From: Prevotella sp.
Lineage (GTDB): Bacteria; Bacteroidota; Bacteroidia; Bacteroidales; Bacteroidaceae
Assembly: GCA_017619275.1 (NCBI GenBank)
Contig: JAFZSR010000053.1
Coordinates: 28,836-92,835, forward strand
Length of the DNA: 64,000 nt
Direction of reading: 5' to 3'
The notes beneath the pieces were generated by a model. That model had not been told where the DNA came from, searched no databases, and was given only the letters and a program-made list of their open reading frames with translations. Positions within the stretch are counted from its first letter, which is position 1, and each line of letters opens with the position of its first letter. Positions 60,137 through 64,000 of this stretch are shown piece by piece. The position numbers were made by a program, and so were the translations under genes.

Positions 60137-62125
60137 TAGAGCTAATAGGATTAATGTTAATGCCACGGCTCCCGTGATGAACCAGACGGCATAGCTGCGC
60201 ACGTCGCCGCTCTGCCAGCTGCGAATGCTCTCGCCGCCCTCGTTGGCTCCCCATGCCATGAAGTTGAACGTGCCGTCGACAATGTGGCGGTCGAACCAAG
60301 CAATGGGCGTGGAGATGCAACGGAAGATGATGCGGTGGGTGACATACTGCCAAATCTCGTCCTGATAGAAACGCTTGTAGGCAGCGCGGTGCAGCTTCGG
60401 GAACGTCTTGTAAAGGCGGTCGGCGATGGGCTGTGTCTCTCCTTTATATATATAGGTGGCAAGGGCAATGCTGCAAAGGGCCACGATGGTGGAGACGGCA
60501 GCCACGGTGGTGTCGAAATGAATCGTGTAGTCGTGACCGTCGGCAGTGACGAAGCTGCCAAACGAACCGCTCCAGCCCAAGAAGCCTGCCAGCGTGGTGT
60601 AGATGCCCACGCCCACGGTAATCACCGAGAGAACAATCAGAGGGATGGTCATTGAGAGCGGAGCCTCGTGCGGGGTGTGATGCTCGTGTGCCTCCTTGTT
60701 CTCAGTTCCCCAGAAGATGCCGTAGTACAGACGGAACATGTAGAAGGCGGTCATGGCGGCGATGCCCGTCATAATCCATCCCACCACGGGGCTGTAGTTC
60801 ATGCACGCCGAGATAATCTCATCCTTCGAGCTGAAGCCCGAGAAGAAAGGAATACCAGCAATGGCCAGACAGCTGATGAGGAACGTGATGTGCGTGATAG
60901 GCATGTACTTGCGCAGTCCGCCCATCAGCGCCATCTCGTTCGAGTGCACGGCATGGATGATACAGCCGGCTCCCAAGAAGAGGCAAGCCTTGAACATGGC
61001 GTGGGTGAAGAGGTGGAACATACCAGCCAGGTAGCCCACGCTGCCCGGATGCTCGTGTCCGGTGATAGCCTCGGTGCAAACGCCGAGGGCCACCATCATA
61101 AAGGCAATCTGCGAGATGGTGGAGAAGGCCAGCACACGCTTGATGTCGCTCTGGGCACAAGCCACGGCAGCGGCATAGAAAGCAGTGATGACGCCCACCC
61201 ACACGATGATGCTCATGGCTTGCGGAGCATACTGAATCCACAAGGGGAACATGCGGGCAATCTGGAACACACCAGCCACCACCATCGTAGCAGCATGGAT
61301 GAGGGCCGACACGGGCGTGGGGCCTTCCATGGCGTCGGGCAGCCAAATGTGCAAGGGGAACATGGCGCTCTTACCGGCACCACCAATGAACATCAGCGTC
61401 AGGGCTGTGGGCAGGATGAAGCCTCCGGCGGCCAAGGCCTTGTCGATGTTGCCAGGAATGAAAGGCGTGGTGCCGGCACCCATCAGGATGTCGGTGCCCT
61501 GTCCGGCAAACGAGAAGCTGAACGAATCGGTGAAATAGCCGAAGGTCAGGATACCGATGAGGAAGAACATATCGGCGAAGCGCGTCACGATGAATGCCTT
61601 CTTCGAGGCGGCGATGGCGGGCTTCAGCGGATAGTAGAAGCCGATGAGCAGGTAGCTGCTCACGCCCACCAGTTCCCAGAACATATACATCTGGAAGATG
61701 TTTGTGGCCAGCACCAGACCAAGCATTGACATGGTGAACAGCGAGAGGAAGGCGTAGTAGCGCTGGAATCCCTTCTCGCCGTGCATGTAGCCGAAAGAAT
61801 AGATGTGTACCATGAACGACACCGTGGAGATGACGATAAGCATCATCACCGAGATGGGGTCGAGCAGGATGCCCATGTCGAAGTGGAGATTGCCCAAGGG
61901 CAGCCACGTGAAGTTGAACGGAACAATCGTCTGGAAGACGCCGTCCACACGGTCGGCCGTGAAATAATGGAAGGCCGCGATGTAGGAGAGCAATGTGACG
62001 ACTCCGAGCGAGCAGGTGCCAATAAGACCGGCGGTCTTATGCGACATCTTCATGCCGGCAAGTCCTAACACCAAGAATGAAAGGAGCGGCAGAAGGAGTA
62101 TAAAAGCTGTATATTCGTATCCCAT
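60134..62125 (-). CDS. nuoL: NADH-quinone oxidoreductase subunit L
   Basis: Largest membrane antiporter-like subunit, 663 residues with the long lateral helix at the C-terminus. Characteristic segments are the FWELVGVSSYLLIGFYYPLKPA helix with its key Glu, GAGKSAMFPLHIWLPDAMEGPTPVSALIHAATM, and KRVLAFSTISQIAFMMVALG. It lies 6 bp after nuoK in the operon and is followed by a stop-codon ladder before nuoM. Confidence 0.97.
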   Translation of the reverse strand: MGYEYTAFILLLPLLSFLVLGLAGMKMSHKTAGLIGTCSLGVVTLLSYIAAFHYFTADRVDGVFQTIVPFNFTWLPLGNLHFDMGILLDPISVMMLIVISTVSFMVHIYSFGYMHGEKGFQRYYAFLSLFTMSMLGLVLATNIFQMYMFWELVGVSSYLLIGFYYPLKPAIAASKKAFIVTRFADMFFLIGILTFGYFTDSFSFSFAGQGTDILMGAGTTPFIPGNIDKALAAGGFILPTALTLMFIGGAGKSAMFPLHIWLPDAMEGPTPVSALIHAATMVVAGVFQIARMFPLWIQYAPQAMSIIVWVGVITAFYAAAVACAQSDIKRVLAFSTISQIAFMMVALGVCTEAITGHEHPGSVGYLAGMFHLFTHAMFKACLFLGAGCIIHAVHSNEMALMGGLRKYMPITHITFLISCLAIAGIPFFSGFSSKDEIISACMNYSPVVGWIMTGIAAMTAFYMFRLYYGIFWGTENKEAHEHHTPHEAPLSMTIPLIVLSVITVGVGIYTTLAGFLGWSGSFGSFVTADGHDYTIHFDTTVAAVSTIVALCSIALATYIYKGETQPIADRLYKTFPKLHRAAYKRFYQDEIWQYVTHRIIFRCISTPIAWFDRHIVDGTFNFMAWGANEGGESIRSWQSGDVRSYAVWFITGAVALTLILLAL

Positions 62126-62131
62126 AGTCGT

Positions 62132-62440
62132 TTATCCTTTCAAATTAGTGATACTGTCGACGTTATCGCTCTTGAAGTGGCGATACACATTAATAATAAT
62201 AGCAATGGCGACGGCCGACTCGGCGGCAGCAACGCCAATGACAAAGAGCGTCATGAACATACCTTCCATGCCGTTGGGGTAGAGCAGGCGGTTAATGGCG
62301 GCGAAGTTGATGTCGACGGCGTTCAGCACCAGCTCCACGCTGATGAGCATGGCAATCAGATTGCGGCGGGTGACAAAGCCGAAGACGCCGATGAAGAACA
62401 ACAGTGCGCTCAAGGCGAAATAACATTCAACGGGAATCAT
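62132..62440 (-). CDS. nuoK: NADH-quinone oxidoreductase subunit K
   Basis: A small three-helix subunit. The ORF extends to 62488, but the family start MIPVECYFALSALLFF at 62440 overlaps the nuoJ stop by 4 bp (ATGA), giving 102 residues, the usual length. The conserved Glu of LISVELVLNAVDINF and the third helix Glu in AAAESAVAIAI are present; both take part in the proton path. Confidence 0.96.
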   Translation of the reverse strand: MIPVECYFALSALLFFIGVFGFVTRRNLIAMLISVELVLNAVDINFAAINRLLYPNGMEGMFMTLFVIGVAAAESAVAIAIIINVYRHFKSDNVDSITNLKG

Positions 62441-62958
62441 GCTTCTTTCTCCTCCTTTCTGGCCACTACGAGGCCACCGATGATGCATGCCAACAGGAAC
62501 AGCGAGATAAACTCGAAGGGCAGCACATATTGATACTTGTCGGCACCTACGAGTGCCTCGCCAATCTTATCCATAGGAACCTCCACGTCGGCCACGCTCT
62601 CGTTGAGAATGAAGCCCGTCTTGAAGAGGATGAGGCATACGACTACGAGTCCGGCCAGGGCAGCCAAGCCTCCGCCAATGAGACGGCTGCATTTCACGTG
62701 CTCCACCAGTCCCTGCAGGGTGCGCTTGCTGACCAGCTGGATGGCGAAGACGTAGATCATCGTCACGCCACCGGCGTAGATGGCTATCTGGGCAGCGCCG
62801 AGGAAGGTGTAGTCGAGCAGGAAGTAGATGCCTGCCACACCGAAGAGCACAAACAACAAATAGGTTGCGGCTCGCATAATTCGCTTGGTCGTCACGCACA
62901 GCAGGGCTGAGCCGACGATGACCACCGCGAACACGATAAACATAAATATATTACCCAT
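62437..62958 (-). CDS. nuoJ: NADH-quinone oxidoreductase subunit J
   Basis: A five-helix membrane subunit of 173 residues. The hallmark third-helix segment AIYAGGVTMIYVFAIQLVSK is clear, with the pi-bulge Tyr/Gly region. It lies 3 bp downstream of nuoI and its stop overlaps the nuoK start. Confidence 0.95.
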   Translation of the reverse strand: MGNIFMFIVFAVVIVGSALLCVTTKRIMRAATYLLFVLFGVAGIYFLLDYTFLGAAQIAIYAGGVTMIYVFAIQLVSKRTLQGLVEHVKCSRLIGGGLAALAGLVVVCLILFKTGFILNESVADVEVPMDKIGEALVGADKYQYVLPFEFISLFLLACIIGGLVVARKEEKEA

Positions 62959-62961
62959 GTC

Positions 62962-63507
62962 TTACTTCGTTTTAGTGTTAAACGTTCCGGCTTTCCACTC
63001 AGCTCCACCGTCGATGAGGTGGGGTAGGGAGCCTCCCTGGTAGACCTCCTTGTCGAGGTGCAGCACCAGCTTGTTGCGGTCGAAGACGGCGTTCTCGAAG
63101 TCGTTGGTGAACTCGATGGCGTCGAAGTTGCAGGCGTTGGTGCAGAGCTGGCAGAACATGCAGTCGCCCAGGTCGTACTGGTAGTCGTCGAGCTGCTTTT
63201 TCTTTTTGCCCGTCTCAGGGTCCTCGGCCATGTGCGCCGTGATTTTGATGGTGCCGTTGGGGCAGGCCTTCTCGCAGAGCGTGCAGGCGGTGCATTTGTA
63301 GCTGCCGTCATCGTTGCGCTTGAACACCAGGCGGCCGCGGTGACGCTTGGCCACGTGCAGCGTGGTTTTGCGATTCTCAGGGTACTGCTCGGTCGACTTG
63401 TTGGTGAAGAAGTCCTTGAAGTATTCCTTCCAGGTCACCTTCATGCCGGTGGCAAGTGTCTTGAGGCCGTGCCCTATTTCTCCGAAATATGATTGTTCTT
63501 TTTCCAT
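62962..63507 (-). CDS. nuoI: NADH-quinone oxidoreductase subunit I
   Basis: Peripheral subunit carrying two [4Fe-4S] clusters (N6a, N6b) that pass electrons toward the quinone site. Two ferredoxin motifs: CTACTLCEKACPNG and CMFCQLCTNACNF. The second ends in Cys-Asn where most homologues have Cys-Pro. At 181 residues it is close to normal. A 70-bp gap with nine-base repeats separates it from nuoH. Confidence 0.96.
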   Translation of the reverse strand: MEKEQSYFGEIGHGLKTLATGMKVTWKEYFKDFFTNKSTEQYPENRKTTLHVAKRHRGRLVFKRNDDGSYKCTACTLCEKACPNGTIKITAHMAEDPETGKKKKQLDDYQYDLGDCMFCQLCTNACNFDAIEFTNDFENAVFDRNKLVLHLDKEVYQGGSLPHLIDGGAEWKAGTFNTKTK

Positions 63508-63523
63508 TTCTTTTTCTTTTATG

Positions 63524-63580
63524 CTAGTTGTTCTAGTCTTTCTAGATGTTCTAGTTGTTCTAGATGATCTAGATTTTCTA
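63524..63580 (-). repeat. 9-bp stop-codon ladder after nuoH
   Basis: On the minus strand the nuoH stop TAG (63578-63580) is followed in frame by six more TAG codons at exactly 9-base intervals (63569, 63560, 63551, 63542, 63533 and 63524 as left ends). The repeat units are TAGAAAATC, TAGATCATC, TAGAACAAC, TAGAACATC, TAGAAAGAC and TAGAACAAC. No other ORF is affected. Confidence 0.85.
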
Positions 63581-64000
63581 GAAATACCAACCTAAAGCCA
63601 CTATGACGGTCATCAGCACGAGGTTGATGAGGCTGAGGGGCATGAGGTACTTCCATTCGAGCTTCAGAATCTGGTCAATACGCAGACGGGGGAACGTCCA
63701 CTTGATCCACATGAGCAACCACACCATGGCGAGCGTCTTTCCGAAGAACCAGACGATGCCGGGGATGTAGTTCATTACATTGTCGAATCCTTCTATTCCA
63801 ATGTTAAGGGGAGCCCAGCCTCCGAGGAACACCATGGTGGCGATGCCAGCGATGATGAAGAGGTTGAGGAACTCGGCCAGATAGAAGAAGCCGAAGCCCA
63901 TGCCGCTGTACTCCGTGTGGTGTCCGGCGGTGAGCTCGCTCTCGGCCTCAGCCATGTCAAACGGGCCGCGGTTGGCCTCAGCATTGCCTGCAATGAGGAA
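63578..64000 (-). CDS. nuoH: NADH-quinone oxidoreductase subunit H (partial)
   Basis: The last 140 codons of nuoH; the frame is open to the end of the window, so the start lies outside. Recognised by the quinone-site loop [21 protein letters not shown] with its conserved acidic residues and by the helices [19 protein letters not shown] and [13 protein letters not shown]. It is the first complex I gene visible here; upstream members (nuoA, B, C/D) would be expected beyond the edge. Confidence 0.96.
   Translation of the reverse strand, partial: FLIAGNAEANRGPFDMAEAESELTAGHHTEYSGMGFGFFYLAEFLNLFIIAGIATMVFLGGWAPLNIGIEGFDNVMNYIPGIVWFFGKTLAMVWLLMWIKWTFPRLRIDQILKLEWKYLMPLSLINLVLMTVIVALGWYF

Overview
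The window looks like chromosomal DNA of a gut or oral Bacteroidales, most likely Prevotella or a close relative. Three things point there. Promoters match the Bacteroidetes sigma consensus (TTTG, about 19-20 bp, TAnnTTTG) and repeatedly read TAnCTTTGC. Secreted enzymes end in a short C-terminal motif (Y-N/D-L-Q-G ... G-L/I-Y/F-I-x-N-G-K/R-K-V) typical of Prevotella exported proteins. The gene content (modular plant polysaccharide enzymes, a nuo operon, Bacteroidetes-length SecA, paaK plus an ACT protein) fits as well. All statements rest on reading the sequence; no database search was run.

Layout. 1-5887 (+): end of a glycosidase-like gene, a PL1-type pectate lyase and a modular CE8 pectin methylesterase, together a pectin block. 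6048-12711 (-): type I restriction-modification hsdM-hsdS-hsdR with a YoeB-type toxin-antitoxin pair inserted in the opposite direction between hsdS and hsdR; upstream of hsdM is a strong promoter and a roughly 290-nt highly structured leader. 12712-13582: repeat-rich gap. 13583-22886 (+): DUF4105 membrane protein, a degenerate alkaline-phosphatase-fold protein, secA, an ABC ATPase, HU, a 29-residue mS38-like basic protein and RNase G. 22988-31012 (-): small lipoprotein, then a xylan operon (carboxylesterase, GH5-GH43 fusion, CE6-CE1 fusion). 31184-36852: AT-richer accessory cluster with a membrane TPR/HTH regulator divergent from a DUF3244-like protein, two paralogous lipoproteins, a secreted protein and an internally duplicated membrane protein; a dyad-rich operator candidate lies in the divergent promoter region. 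36945-38736 (-): ACT protein and phenylacetate-CoA ligase. 38937-43313: secreted BIG2 protein, a MITE-like element, mscL, gap and a lipoprotein. 43538-53355 (+): 5'-nucleotidase-like protein with a TPR-AraC regulator, a possible small RNA, miaA with a Schlafen-type protein, a coiled-coil protein, a three-gene glycan block (GT4, hexapeptide acyltransferase, GT2) and nhaC. 53415-57023 (-): MmeI-like fused restriction-modification enzyme and an orphan MNT nucleotidyltransferase. 57110-64000 (-): nuoN, M, L, K, J, I and a partial nuoH.

How the parts fit. The pectin and xylan blocks are secreted saccharification modules. The hsd and MmeI-like loci are separate DNA-defence islands, each with AT-rich dispersed repeats nearby. 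The most unusual signals are: (1) nonanucleotide repeats that start at a stop codon and produce ladders of in-frame stops inside the nuo operon, with a looser 9-bp-period relative in the xylan operon; (2) the structured hsdM leader with mutually exclusive pairings; (3) the lipoprotein/regulator cluster with its four-half-site operator; (4) the predicted pseudophosphatase; (5) an apparent small RNA upstream of miaA.
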